A stretch of 15,505 bases of DNA from Burkholderiales bacterium (lineage in GTDB: Bacteria; Pseudomonadota; Gammaproteobacteria; Burkholderiales; Burkholderiaceae_C): contig JAABPT010000217.1 in assembly GCA_011391855.1 (NCBI GenBank), forward strand, positions 1-15,505. The letters run 5' to 3'. Of this stretch, positions 1-7,472 are shown one piece after another (position 1 is the first letter of the stretch; every line of letters starts with the position of its first letter). Under the pieces are notes generated by a model that was not told where the DNA came from, searched no databases, and saw nothing but the letters and a program-made list of their open reading frames with translations. Made by a program: the position numbers and the translations under genes.

Positions 1-1616
1 TACTTTGCGCGGCGGCCGCCTCTGCGGCGTGGGGTGCCGACGACGTGGGGCCCCATACGCTGCGCGCCGCTGCCGCCGCCGCCGACGACGCTGACGAAGC
101 GCCGGAGGGCATTGCCATGGCGCCGGTCCGCATCGACGGACAGGTGCTGTTCAAGGTGCGCGGCTCGGGCTCCTTCCTGGCCGCGACGCGTGCCGAAGCC
201 ATCGCCGGGCGGATCGTCGAAGTCGCGCGCGACCCGGGCATCGCGCCCGAGTCGCTGCTGGTGGAAGAGCGGCCGCTGGGCAGCACCATCGTGGCGGGCA
301 AGCAGGTCCTGATGACGGTGCTGGACGCCGATGCCCGTATCGACGGCATTCGACGGCCGGTGCTGGCGCAGTTCAACCTGTGGCAGATGCAGCAAGCCGT
401 CACGCGCTACCGCAGCGACCGCGAGCAGTCCGCACTGCTGCGCAGCGCAGCCTACGCGGCGGCGGCCGTGCTGCTGCTGGGGGTGGCGCTGTATGTGCTG
501 CGCCGGCTGCGGCACTTCGTCGACGGCGTGCTGGAGCGGCGCTATCGCGCACGCCTTGACCACCTGCAGATCGGTGGCTTCAAGGTTCTGCATGCCGAAC
601 GCCTGTGGGGCGGGCTGCGCAGCTTCGTCGCCACGGGCTTCTGGCTGCTGTCGCTCAGCGTCGCCTACTTTGTCCTGAACTTCGCGTTGCTGCAGTTTCC
701 GGCCACGCGGGGCTTTGCCGTCGACCTGCTGGGCCTGATCCTGGACCCATTGGCCAGGATGGGCAAGGGTGTGGTGAGGTCGATCCCGAGCCTGGTATTC
801 CTGGTCCTCCTGGTGCTGGTGACGCGTTACGTCCTGAAGACGCTGCACCTGATGTTCGGCGCCATCGAGCAGGGTGCGGTGAAGCTGAAGGGCTTCGACC
901 GCGACTGGACCTGGCCCACCTACCGCATCGTGCGCCTGCTGGTGGTCGCCTTCGCGGTGGTCGTGGCGTTTCCCTACATCCCGGGGTCGGGTTCGGACGC
1001 CTTCAAGGGCGTCTCGCTGTTCCTGGGCATCATCTTCTCGCTGGGCTCCACGTCCATCATCGCCAACATCATCGCCGGCTACTCGATGACCTACCGGCGC
1101 GCCTTTCGTGTCGGCGACCGCATCAAGGTGGGCGACATCGTCGGCGAGGTCACCGAGGTGCGGCTGCAGGTCACGCACGTGCGTTCGCTGAAGAACGAGG
1201 ACGTGGTGATCCCGAATTCGATCATCCTGAACAGCGCCGTCGTCAACTACAGCACGCTGGCCGGCAGCCGGGGCCTGATCCTGCACACCACGGTGGGCAT
1301 CGGTTACGAGACGCCCTGGCGTCAGGTCGAGGCGATGTTGCTGATGGCGGCCGAGCGCACGCCGCGGCTGCTGAAGGAGCCACCGCCCTACGTGCTGCAG
1401 AAGTCGCTGGGCGACTTCGCGGTGAACTACGAACTGAATGCCTACACCGACCGGCCCGGCGAGATGAATGCCATCTACACCGAACTGCACCGCAACATCC
1501 TCGATGTCTTCAACGAATACGGCGTGGCCATCATGACCCCGGCCTACGAGGGCGACCCGGAGCAACCCAAGGTCGTGCCCAAGGACCGTTGGTACGAGGC
1601 ACCGGCGAAGCGCTGA
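1..1616 (+). CDS. MscS-family mechanosensitive ion channel, 5' end missing
   Basis: This is the C-terminal 537 residues of a small-conductance mechanosensitive channel, an inner-membrane pore that opens under membrane tension. The frame is open to the left edge (first full codon at 3). The first residues (LCAAAASAAWGADD) look like the end of a signal peptide, so the true start lies upstream and the GTG at 45 is not it. Counting from that GTG, an N-terminal periplasmic-type domain (about 25-130) is followed by hydrophobic helices near 131-152, 191-216, 245-262 and 295-313. The Gly/Ala/Ser-rich pore helix is at about 322-347, followed by the MscS beta domain with FRVGDRIKVGDIVGEV and VVIPNSIILNS. 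The C-terminal alpha/beta domain ends about 110 residues later. The extra helices and exported N-domain make it one of the longer MscS types. Its stop lies 11 bp from the convergent sulfatase stop. The family call is firm; the gating role is from the family. Confidence 0.93.
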   Translation, partial: LCAAAASAAWGADDVGPHTLRAAAAAADDADEAPEGIAMAPVRIDGQVLFKVRGSGSFLAATRAEAIAGRIVEVARDPGIAPESLLVEERPLGSTIVAGKQVLMTVLDADARIDGIRRPVLAQFNLWQMQQAVTRYRSDREQSALLRSAAYAAAAVLLLGVALYVLRRLRHFVDGVLERRYRARLDHLQIGGFKVLHAERLWGGLRSFVATGFWLLSLSVAYFVLNFALLQFPATRGFAVDLLGLILDPLARMGKGVVRSIPSLVFLVLLVLVTRYVLKTLHLMFGAIEQGAVKLKGFDRDWTWPTYRIVRLLVVAFAVVVAFPYIPGSGSDAFKGVSLFLGIIFSLGSTSIIANIIAGYSMTYRRAFRVGDRIKVGDIVGEVTEVRLQVTHVRSLKNEDVVIPNSIILNSAVVNYSTLAGSRGLILHTTVGIGYETPWRQVEAMLLMAAERTPRLLKEPPPYVLQKSLGDFAVNYELNAYTDRPGEMNAIYTELHRNILDVFNEYGVAIMTPAYEGDPEQPKVVPKDRWYEAPAKR

Positions 1617-1627
1617 CCCATCGACGC

Positions 1628-4000
1628 TCACTTCACCTCGACGGTGACCTTCGGAATGCGCCCGGTGAAGCGCGACTTGGCTTCGGCGCCGATGGTCTCG
1701 ACCACCGGCGTGCCCAGGTCGATGCCGACGTCGGCCGTTTCGTCCGCCGAGAACAGACCCGCCTGCGTGGCCGCGATCCGGCCTTCGGCCACCTTCTCGC
1801 CATCGACGAACAGCGTGCCCAGACCGCCCTTGGCCGGGCCACCACCGTCGTAGTCGAACTGGAAGCGCAACTGGGCCTTGCCGGGGTTCAGCTTCTTCGT
1901 CGATGCGATCGACGTGCGCTGCAGCCCGAGGAAGTTGTAGTCGTAGGCCGGCACCCCGTCCTTGACGTACAGCGACCAGCCACCGAAGCGCCCGCCCTGG
2001 GCGATCAGCGTGCCATTGCCGCCGTTCTGCGGCACCTCGATCTCGGCGGTGATCGTCGACGAGCGGTTCTTCACGTTGATGAACACGCCTTCGAGCATGC
2101 CGACCATGCCCTCGGCCAGCGTCAGCGACTTGCGCGTGCCCATCACGTCGGGCCGGCCGACGGCCGCCGCATCGAGCCGCTCGAAGACACGGTCGTCCAG
2201 CGGCAGAGCGCCGTGCTTGCCGGCTTCCTTCAGGAACAGCGCCTGCAACTCGGCCAGCTTCTTCGGGTTCTTGGCCGCCACATCGTTGGCCAGGCTGAAG
2301 TCCGAACGTGTGTCGAACAGTTCCCAGGCCGAGTTGTCCTTCAGCGCGCGGCGCGGCTTGGCTTCCCACGGCGCCCGGTGGATCGTGCGTGCAAGCCAGC
2401 CGTCGTGGTAGATGGCGCGGTTGCCGGCGATCTCGAAGTACTGCGTGGTGTGGCGATCCTTGGCCTTGGCATCGTCGAACGAATAGACCAGGCTGGTGCC
2501 GGCCATCGGAATCTGCTTCACGCCGTTGACGACCTTCGGCTCGGGCAGGCCGGCGGCCTGCAGCACCGTCGGCGCCACGTCGATCACGTGGCTGAACTGG
2601 CTGCGCACCTCGTTGCGGGCCTGGATGCCCTTGGGCCAGGACACGACAGTGCCGTTGCGCGTGCCGCCGAAGTCCGACGGCACCTGCTTCATCCAGCCGA
2701 AGGGGCTGTTGAAGGCCACCGCCCAGCCGGCGGCCATGTGCGGATAGGTCTGCGGGCCGCCCCACTGGTCGACCCTCTTCAGCATGTCCTCGACCTTCTC
2801 CGTCACACCATTGAAGTAGGTGTACTCGTTGAACAGGCCGCTCTGGCCGCCTTCGCCGCTGGTGCCGTTGTCGCCGGCGATATAGAAGACGAGGGTGTTG
2901 TCGGCCTGGCCCACTTCCTCGAAGGCCTTCAGCATGCGACCGATTTCGAAGTCGGTGTACTCGGCGAACGCGGCAAACACTTCGGCCTGGCGCGCGAACA
3001 AGCGCTTTTCGTCGGCCGAGAGTGCGCTCCAGTCCTTGATTTTCGGCGGCTTGGGCGCGAGCTTCGTGCCCGCGGGCACCACGCCGAGCGCGATCTGCCG
3101 CGCCAGTGATTGCTCGCGGATCTGGTCCCAGCCGGCGTCGAACTTGCCTTTCCACTTGTCGATCCAGGCCTGCGGCGCATGGTGCGGCGCGTGGGTTGCG
3201 CCGGGGGCGAAGTAGATGAACGACGGCTTGTCCGGCGTCAGCGCCTTCTGGTGCTTGATCCAGGCGCGTGCCTTCTCCGTCATGTCGTTCATGAAGTGGT
3301 AGTTCGGGTCGGCCGGCAGTTCGACGACGGCGGTGCCGTCGTACAGGTAGGGCGCCCACTGGTTGGTCTCGCCGCCGAGGAAGCCGTAGAACTTGTCGAA
3401 GCCCTGCCGGGTGGGCCAGCGGTCGAAGGGCCCGGCCACGCTGGCTTCCCAGGCCGCCGTCTCGTGCCATTTGCCGAATGCGGCGGTGGCGTAGCCGTTC
3501 AGGCGCAGCATTTCGGCCAGCGGCGCGGTATTGCTCGGGATCTGCCCGGTCGCACCCGGGAAGCCGGTGGCCATCTCGGTGATGAACCCCATGTTCACCG
3601 TGTGGTGGTTGCGGCCCGACTTCAGCGCGGCACGCGTGGGTGAACACAGCGCGGTGGTGTGGAAGTTGTTGTAGCGCAGGCCTTGCTGGGCCAGCTTGTC
3701 GAGCGTGGGCATCGGCACCGGGCCGCCGAAGGTGCTGGGCACACCGAAGCCCATGTCGTCGATCAGCACGATCACCACGTTGGGTGCGCCAGCGGGCGCC
3801 TGGACCTGGAAGCGCGGCGGCATCTTGACGTCACGAGCGTCGACTGCGGTGTAGACAGGCCGCTTGGGCTCGGCGATCGGCAGCGCCGTGCGGTCGAATT
3901 GGCCGGCGGTCTGTGCCACGGCCGCGAAGGGGACCGCCGCAACGACCAGCAGGCCGGCGACGCGGGCTGCCGCGCGAGCCGTCTTCAAAAGTGGGTTCAT
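1628..4000 (-). CDS. Large exported arylsulfatase (type I, formylglycine-dependent)
   Basis: This is a 790-residue type I sulfatase that hydrolyses sulfate esters. The start at 4000 (MNPLLKTARA) is preferred over an in-frame ATG at 4090, because it opens directly into a signal peptide with likely cleavage after AVA at about residue 29 and has GGAAG upstream. Mature enzyme landmarks are VLIDDMGFG (metal-binding D80/D81), the sulfatase signature CSPTRAALKSGR with the Cys (about 118) that is oxidised to formylglycine, GKWHE (about 176), THAPHH (about 269-273) and GDNGTSGEGG (metal ligands about 376-377). Beyond the catalytic part, residues of about 625-760 look like a beta-sandwich extension. 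Total length resembles the ~787-residue mycobacterial AtsA/AtsD type rather than the ~536-residue Pseudomonas AtsA. No formylglycine-generating enzyme gene lies in the window. There is no twin-arginine motif, so Sec export is likely, which raises a timing question for Cys maturation. The sulfated substrate is unknown. Confidence 0.93.
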   Translation of the reverse strand: MNPLLKTARAAARVAGLLVVAAVPFAAVAQTAGQFDRTALPIAEPKRPVYTAVDARDVKMPPRFQVQAPAGAPNVVIVLIDDMGFGVPSTFGGPVPMPTLDKLAQQGLRYNNFHTTALCSPTRAALKSGRNHHTVNMGFITEMATGFPGATGQIPSNTAPLAEMLRLNGYATAAFGKWHETAAWEASVAGPFDRWPTRQGFDKFYGFLGGETNQWAPYLYDGTAVVELPADPNYHFMNDMTEKARAWIKHQKALTPDKPSFIYFAPGATHAPHHAPQAWIDKWKGKFDAGWDQIREQSLARQIALGVVPAGTKLAPKPPKIKDWSALSADEKRLFARQAEVFAAFAEYTDFEIGRMLKAFEEVGQADNTLVFYIAGDNGTSGEGGQSGLFNEYTYFNGVTEKVEDMLKRVDQWGGPQTYPHMAAGWAVAFNSPFGWMKQVPSDFGGTRNGTVVSWPKGIQARNEVRSQFSHVIDVAPTVLQAAGLPEPKVVNGVKQIPMAGTSLVYSFDDAKAKDRHTTQYFEIAGNRAIYHDGWLARTIHRAPWEAKPRRALKDNSAWELFDTRSDFSLANDVAAKNPKKLAELQALFLKEAGKHGALPLDDRVFERLDAAAVGRPDVMGTRKSLTLAEGMVGMLEGVFINVKNRSSTITAEIEVPQNGGNGTLIAQGGRFGGWSLYVKDGVPAYDYNFLGLQRTSIASTKKLNPGKAQLRFQFDYDGGGPAKGGLGTLFVDGEKVAEGRIAATQAGLFSADETADVGIDLGTPVVETIGAEAKSRFTGRIPKVTVEVK

Positions 4001-4079
4001 GAGTGGGAGCTTCCGCCAGGTTGAATGAGTAGGGTCAACGGTAATCGTGCCAGAAATGGGAACCGGGCTGCGCGATCTC

Positions 4080-4094
4080 GTCCATTCCATGGAC
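4080..4094. promoter_or_regulatory. 15-bp perfect dyad, possible operator of the sulfatase gene
   Basis: The arms GTCCAT (4080-4085) and ATGGAC (4089-4094) are perfect inverted repeats around a 3-nt centre, TCC. The dyad lies about 80 bp upstream of the sulfatase start. The symmetry is seen directly. An operator role is inference, and a 6-bp-arm dyad can arise by chance in this many bases. Confidence 0.25.
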
Positions 4095-4201
4095 CTGCAC
4101 GATCACGGCGCCGCGTCACGCGGCCGCGGTGCAAACGTCCGACGTGCGCGCCGCCATCGAGGCGCGTCAGCAATGGCACGGCAGGGCTCGCTGATGGCAC
4201 A

Positions 4202-4222
4202 GGGCACGCCACGCGTGTGCCC
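4202..4222 (-). terminator. Hairpin after ackA, weak terminator candidate
   Basis: On the minus strand, GGGCAC and GTGCCC form a perfect 6-bp stem with a 9-nt loop, starting about 20 nt after the ackA stop codon. No T-run follows it, so it is not a classic intrinsic terminator. It could mark a factor-dependent 3' end or only stabilise the transcript. Confidence 0.3.
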
Positions 4223-4242
4223 GTGATGAACCGCAACGGCGG

Positions 4243-5424
4243 CTATGCGCCGAGCACGCGGCGTGTGTGGCGCGCGATCATCAGCTCTTCATTGGTGGGC
4301 ACCGTCCACGCCGCGGCGGCGCTGGTGGCCGTGCTGATGCGCGGCCCGCCACCCTGGTTGGCCGCTTCGTCCAGCGCCACGCCCAGCCAGGCGGCGTTGC
4401 GGCAAACGCGGGCCCGGATCTCGGCACTGTTCTCGCCGATGCCGCCGGTGAAAACCAGCGCGTCCAGCCCGCCCAGCGCCGCCGCCAACGAACCCAGTTC
4501 GCGCCCGATGCGGTACACGTACAGGTCCACCGCCAGCGCCGCGCGCGGCTCGGTGCTCGCCAGCAGCGTGCGCATATCACTCGACACACCCGAAACGCCC
4601 AGCAGCCCCGACTGGTTGTAGATGAGTCTTTCGATGGCGCGTGCATCCATGCCGCGCTGGTCCATCAGGTACAGGATGACCCCGGGGTCGATGGCACCGC
4701 AGCGCGTGCCCATCGGCAGCCCGTCGACGGCGGTGAAGCCCATCGTGCTGGCCACGCTGCGGCCGCCATCCAGCGCGCACATGCTGGCACCGTTGCCCAG
4801 GTGCAGCACCACGGTGCGCCCCTGCGCGGCCTTCGGGTCCAGTTGCGGCAGCACCGAGGCGATGTACTCGTAGCTCAGGCCGTGGAAGCCGTAGCGCCGT
4901 ACGCCGGCGTCGTGCAATTCCCGGGGCAGCGCGAACATCTGCGCCAGTTCGGGCTGCGCGCGGTGGAAGGACGTGTCGAAGCAGGCCACCTGCGGCAGCG
5001 TAGGCTGGCGTTCCTGCAGCAGCCGGATCGGTGTCAGGTTGTGCGGCTGGTGCAGCGGCGCCAGCGGAATGAACTGCGCCAGGTCGTCGAGCACCGAGCC
5101 GTCCACGCGCACCGGCTGCGAGTACAGAAGCCCGCCGTGCACCACGCGGTGCCCCACGCCGGTCAGACGCGTACCTGCCAGCCGGTCGCGCAGGGTGGCC
5201 ACGATGTGGTCCAGCGCGTCGGCGTGCCCGAGCCGGGTGCCGTCGTCCCAGGCGTGGCTGGAGAGGGTCTCGCCGCTGGCGCTCTTGGCCACGAAGCGCG
5301 GCGCGATCTGCAGGCCCTCGGCCTGGCCGCGCAGCGTGAGTTTGAGATCGTCACCTGCCTGCTCGAACAGAGAAAACTTCAAGCTGGAAGAACCTGCGTT
5401 CAGCACCGCGATCGCCTTCGTCAT
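4243..5424 (-). CDS. ackA: Acetate kinase (acetate/propionate kinase family)
   Basis: The 393-residue enzyme interconverts acyl-phosphate + ADP and carboxylate + ATP in the cytoplasm. The start at 5424 (MTKAIAVLNAGSSSLKFSLF) carries the first acetate-kinase signature, and its ATG overlaps the upstream pta stop (TGATG), indicating translational coupling. The longer in-frame extension upstream is pta in the wrong frame. Active-site positions known from the Methanosarcina enzyme are present: N9, R93 (GHRVVHGG), H125 (LAPLHQP), D150 (FDTSFH), H181 (GFHGLS), H208 (VLHLGNGAS), R241 (GTRCG) and the Glu pair at 379-380 (PTNEE). Two signature positions differ from the common form: the usual GTSH reads GLSY at 182-185, and GTRxGD reads GTRCGA at 239-244. 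Length is normal for the family. The substrate could be acetate, propionate or a longer acid. It acts with the adjacent Pta. Confidence 0.96.
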   Translation of the reverse strand: MTKAIAVLNAGSSSLKFSLFEQAGDDLKLTLRGQAEGLQIAPRFVAKSASGETLSSHAWDDGTRLGHADALDHIVATLRDRLAGTRLTGVGHRVVHGGLLYSQPVRVDGSVLDDLAQFIPLAPLHQPHNLTPIRLLQERQPTLPQVACFDTSFHRAQPELAQMFALPRELHDAGVRRYGFHGLSYEYIASVLPQLDPKAAQGRTVVLHLGNGASMCALDGGRSVASTMGFTAVDGLPMGTRCGAIDPGVILYLMDQRGMDARAIERLIYNQSGLLGVSGVSSDMRTLLASTEPRAALAVDLYVYRIGRELGSLAAALGGLDALVFTGGIGENSAEIRARVCRNAAWLGVALDEAANQGGGPRISTATSAAAAWTVPTNEELMIARHTRRVLGA

Positions 5425-6368
5425 CAGGCCACCGCCTTCTTCAGGTCTTCGCGGCGCGACTGGGCGACCAGTGCCGCCACCGCGCATGAGGCCAGGCGCG
5501 TTTCCACCGAATCGGCGCGGCTGGTCAGGATGATGGGCACACGCGCCCCCAGCACGATGCCGGCGGCGTCGGCGTCGGCCATGAAGCTCAGGCTCTTGGC
5601 CAGCATGTTGCCGGCCTCCAGGTCGGGCACCACCAGGATGTCGGCCAGGCCGGCCACGGGTGACGTGATCTTCTTGATCTGGGCCGCGCCCAGGTCGATG
5701 GCGTTGTCCAGCGCCAGTGGCCCGTCGAGCAGGCCACCGGTGATCTGGCCGCGCTGGGCCATCTTGCACAGCGCGGCGGCCTCGATGGTGGAAGGCACCT
5801 TCGGGTTCACGGTTTCCATCGCCGAAAGGATGGCCACCTTGGGCTGCGCCACGCCCAGCGCATGCGCCAGGTCGATGGCGTTCTGCACGATATGGATCTT
5901 GTCTTCCAGCGTCGGGAAGATATTGATCGCGGCGTCGGTGATGATGACCACGCGGTCGATCACCGGCACGTCCATGATGAAGCAGTGGCTGATGCGGCGG
6001 GCGGTGCGCAGGCCGGTGTCGCGCTTCACCACCGCGGCTATCAGCTCGTCGGTGTGCAGGCTGCCCTTCATCAGCATCTCGGCCTTGCCCTCGCGAGCGA
6101 GATGCACGGCGGCCTCGGCCGAGCCTACGCTGTGGGGCGCGTCGACCAGCTCACAACGCGAGAGGTCGAGCTTGAACTGCGCGGCCAGCGCCTCGATGCG
6201 CGCCTTCGGCCCCACCAGGATGGGCCGGATGAGGCCCATCTGAGCCGCTTCCACGGCGCCACGCAGCGCGCTTTCGTCGCAGGGGTGGGCCACTGCACAA
6301 GGGGTCGGTGCCAGTGCCCTGGCGCGACCGATGAGGCGCTGGTACTTCTCGTGCTTCGGAATCGACAT
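5424..6368 (-). CDS. pta: Phosphate acetyl/butyryltransferase (short, single-domain)
   Basis: The 314-residue cytoplasmic enzyme belongs to the PTA/PTB family and converts acyl-CoA + Pi to acyl-phosphate + CoA. Family hallmarks include the N-terminal ALRGAVEAAQMGLIRPILVG segment, a central VIDRVVIITDAAINIFPTL and the conserved C-terminal ADILVVPDLEAGNMLAKSL, near residues 250-270. It is only the catalytic domain. The E. coli type has about 400 extra N-terminal residues, and many proteobacterial relatives carry an N-terminal MaoC-type hydratase domain, which is absent here. Its stop overlaps the ackA start, so the two proteins are made together. The start (MSIPKHEKYQ) has no clear Shine-Dalgarno, and a 7-bp-stem hairpin ends 8 nt upstream (6377-6396). 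Acetyl- versus butyryl- or hydroxybutyryl-CoA specificity cannot be read from the sequence, so Ptb is an alternative name. Confidence 0.9.
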   Translation of the reverse strand: MSIPKHEKYQRLIGRARALAPTPCAVAHPCDESALRGAVEAAQMGLIRPILVGPKARIEALAAQFKLDLSRCELVDAPHSVGSAEAAVHLAREGKAEMLMKGSLHTDELIAAVVKRDTGLRTARRISHCFIMDVPVIDRVVIITDAAINIFPTLEDKIHIVQNAIDLAHALGVAQPKVAILSAMETVNPKVPSTIEAAALCKMAQRGQITGGLLDGPLALDNAIDLGAAQIKKITSPVAGLADILVVPDLEAGNMLAKSLSFMADADAAGIVLGARVPIILTSRADSVETRLASCAVAALVAQSRREDLKKAVA

Positions 6369-6376
6369 GAACTTGG

Positions 6377-6396
6377 GGCCGCGTGCAGGCGCGGCC
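6377..6396 (-). promoter_or_regulatory. GC-rich hairpin between the OMP gene and pta
   Basis: GGCCGCG (6377-6383) and CGCGGCC (6390-6396) form a perfect 7-bp stem with a 6-nt loop, filling most of the 36-bp gap between the OMP stop and the pta start. On the minus strand it is followed by CCAAGTTC rather than a T-run. It could be a leaky terminator, an RNA-processing or stability element that sets OMP against pta-ackA levels, or a structure affecting pta initiation. The hairpin is directly visible; the role is inference. Confidence 0.4.
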
Positions 6397-6404
6397 GTTG
6401 TCGC

Positions 6405-7277
6405 TCAGAAGGTGCCGGTCAGGTAGGCCTGCAGGCCGGAATAACCCAGCTTGAGCTTGCCGTTGAAGTCGTCCCTGCTGACGTCCAGGCGGGTGCCGAA
6501 CCAGTTGTAGCCCATACCAACACCGAAGTTGCGGTGGAACATCCAGGTGGCGCTCAGCCGCATGTCGGACCAGCGGCCGTCGTATCCGTCGACGTCAAGC
6601 TGGAAGAACTGGCCCGAAGCCTCGAGGTACCAGTTCGGCGCCACCAGCCAGCCGGCGCGCAGTCCGATCATGGGCAACGGTGCCGGCAGGTCGCTGCCCT
6701 TGGTGGCCCCAGTCACCGAGCAAGGCGGCGTGGCGCAATCGGGGCCCGAGTAGTTGGCGTTGCCCGAGAGTTGGAACTTCATGTCCATATAGTGCACGCC
6801 GAGGCTGGCTGCCACCTCATAGGTGGGACTGCGCATGAACGCCCATTCGTACGACAGCGCGTAGACGTTGAACTCTTGGCTGAACGTGGCGCTGCTGCCG
6901 GCCAGGAAGGCGTAGTCGCCCCATTCCAGGTCCTTGTCAAGCACACGCGTGCGCGAGTTCGAGTTGTCGAAATACATGAAGCGCAGGTGATGCGCGGGAG
7001 TGATGCGCCACAGCGCGTCGGCGCGCACCCGCCTCGAATCGTCGGCCTTGCCGAAGCTTTCGTCGAAATCGACCTCGGGGTTCTGCGACGACTGCCCGTC
7101 GAGCCGGGCTTCCATGTCCGTCTGATAGACGAAACCACCCAGGTTGAAGACCCATGAGTTGTTGAGCAGGCCTGCGGCGTTGCCACCCGACTGGGCGAGG
7201 GCCGAGCCTGCAGCCCCGACGCCGAGCAGGGTGCCCAGCAAAAAGGGTCCGATCCTGGGCGAGATTCTTGATTTCAT
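6405..7277 (-). CDS. Outer-membrane beta-barrel protein
   Basis: The 290-residue exported protein is a predicted small outer-membrane barrel. The start at 7277 (MKSRISPRIG) has an AGGAG about 7 nt upstream and opens into a signal peptide with likely cleavage after ALA (residue 28). An in-frame extension to 7382 lacks these signs. The mature part has alternating aromatic/hydrophobic strands, for example WVFNLGGFVYQT, HHLRFMYFDN and NVYALSYEWAF. It ends in YLTGTF with the C-terminal Phe290 that the BAM machinery recognises in outer-membrane proteins. Two Cys (C181, C186) sit in a likely surface loop (GPDCATPPCS) and could form a disulfide. I cannot assign it to a specific porin or OmpW-type family. 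It sits between DUF3141 and pta on the same strand, so co-expression is plausible, and a role in substrate entry for the pathway is possible but unproven. Confidence 0.85.
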   Translation of the reverse strand: MKSRISPRIGPFLLGTLLGVGAAGSALAQSGGNAAGLLNNSWVFNLGGFVYQTDMEARLDGQSSQNPEVDFDESFGKADDSRRVRADALWRITPAHHLRFMYFDNSNSRTRVLDKDLEWGDYAFLAGSSATFSQEFNVYALSYEWAFMRSPTYEVAASLGVHYMDMKFQLSGNANYSGPDCATPPCSVTGATKGSDLPAPLPMIGLRAGWLVAPNWYLEASGQFFQLDVDGYDGRWSDMRLSATWMFHRNFGVGMGYNWFGTRLDVSRDDFNGKLKLGYSGLQAYLTGTF

Positions 7278-7365
7278 GGTGTTGCTCCTGAACACAGCCA
7301 ATTTGAAACTTCGGTGCCCGGCGAAGCCGAACATGCCGAGATGCTGATGGATCATCTTTGGACAG

Positions 7366-7395
7366 AAGACCATGCGGTTCATTGATGAATGTCAA
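7366..7395 (-). promoter_or_regulatory. Possible promoter of the OMP gene
   Basis: On the minus strand a perfect -35 hexamer TTGACA lies at 7395-7390. Seventeen bases downstream the -10 position reads TGGTCT, a poor match. The resulting leader would be about 80-90 nt, ending in the AGGAG of the OMP gene. The -35 match is striking in this GC-rich DNA, but the weak -10 keeps the call tentative. Confidence 0.3.
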
Positions 7396-7408
7396 CGCCC
7401 GCACGGTC

Positions 7409-7424
7409 CGGCGGCCTGCCGCCG
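7409..7424 (-). terminator. GC hairpin downstream of DUF3141, weak terminator candidate
   Basis: CGGCGG (7409-7414) and CCGCCG (7419-7424) form a perfect 6-bp stem with a 4-nt loop, located after the DUF3141 stop and immediately before the TTGACA of the candidate OMP promoter. No T-run follows, so intrinsic termination would be inefficient. Confidence 0.3.
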
Positions 7425-7472
7425 CGCAGGGCGGAGTGTAAGCACAGGCTCCATGGAAACCGCGTCCGCATC

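Larger units (their letters stand above)
4001..4242. other. Intergenic region upstream of the sulfatase gene
   Basis: This is a 242-bp gap between the ackA stop and the sulfatase start. Short frames through it lack recognisable protein character and I call no gene. It holds a 6-bp-stem hairpin just after ackA (4202-4222) and a perfect 15-bp dyad (4080-4094). No convincing -35/-10 pair for the sulfatase is visible. The sulfatase may have its own promoter here or be read through from ackA. Confidence 0.5.
7278..7472. other. Intergenic region between DUF3141 stop and OMP start
   Basis: This is a 195-bp gap. It contains a GC-rich hairpin (7409-7424) about 48 nt after the DUF3141 stop and then, on the minus strand, a perfect TTGACA. 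This layout suggests that the OMP gene can be transcribed separately from DUF3141. No gene is called in it. Confidence 0.5.

Noticed and set aside
605..3109. 834-codon open frame on the + strand across MscS and the sulfatase
   Set aside because: It is antisense to the sulfatase and out of frame in MscS, with His/Arg/Gly-rich composition and no domain signature. Such frames arise from G/C-rich third positions.
4034..4052. Sigma-54-like promoter ahead of the sulfatase (minus-strand TGGCACG followed by TTGAC)
   Set aside because: The -24-like element is good, but the TTG is 3 bp too far away and the invariant -12 GC is missing. Sigma-54 does not tolerate this spacing.
4001..4236. 79-codon minus-strand frame (3997-4236) in the ackA-sulfatase gap
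   Set aside because: It has no good ribosome site, Arg-rich composition and no signature, and it overlaps the sulfatase start region.
4267..7157. Long + strand frames opposite ackA, pta and the OMP gene (4267-6243, 5862-7157)
   Set aside because: They are antisense shadows of clearly recognised genes and lack protein-like features.
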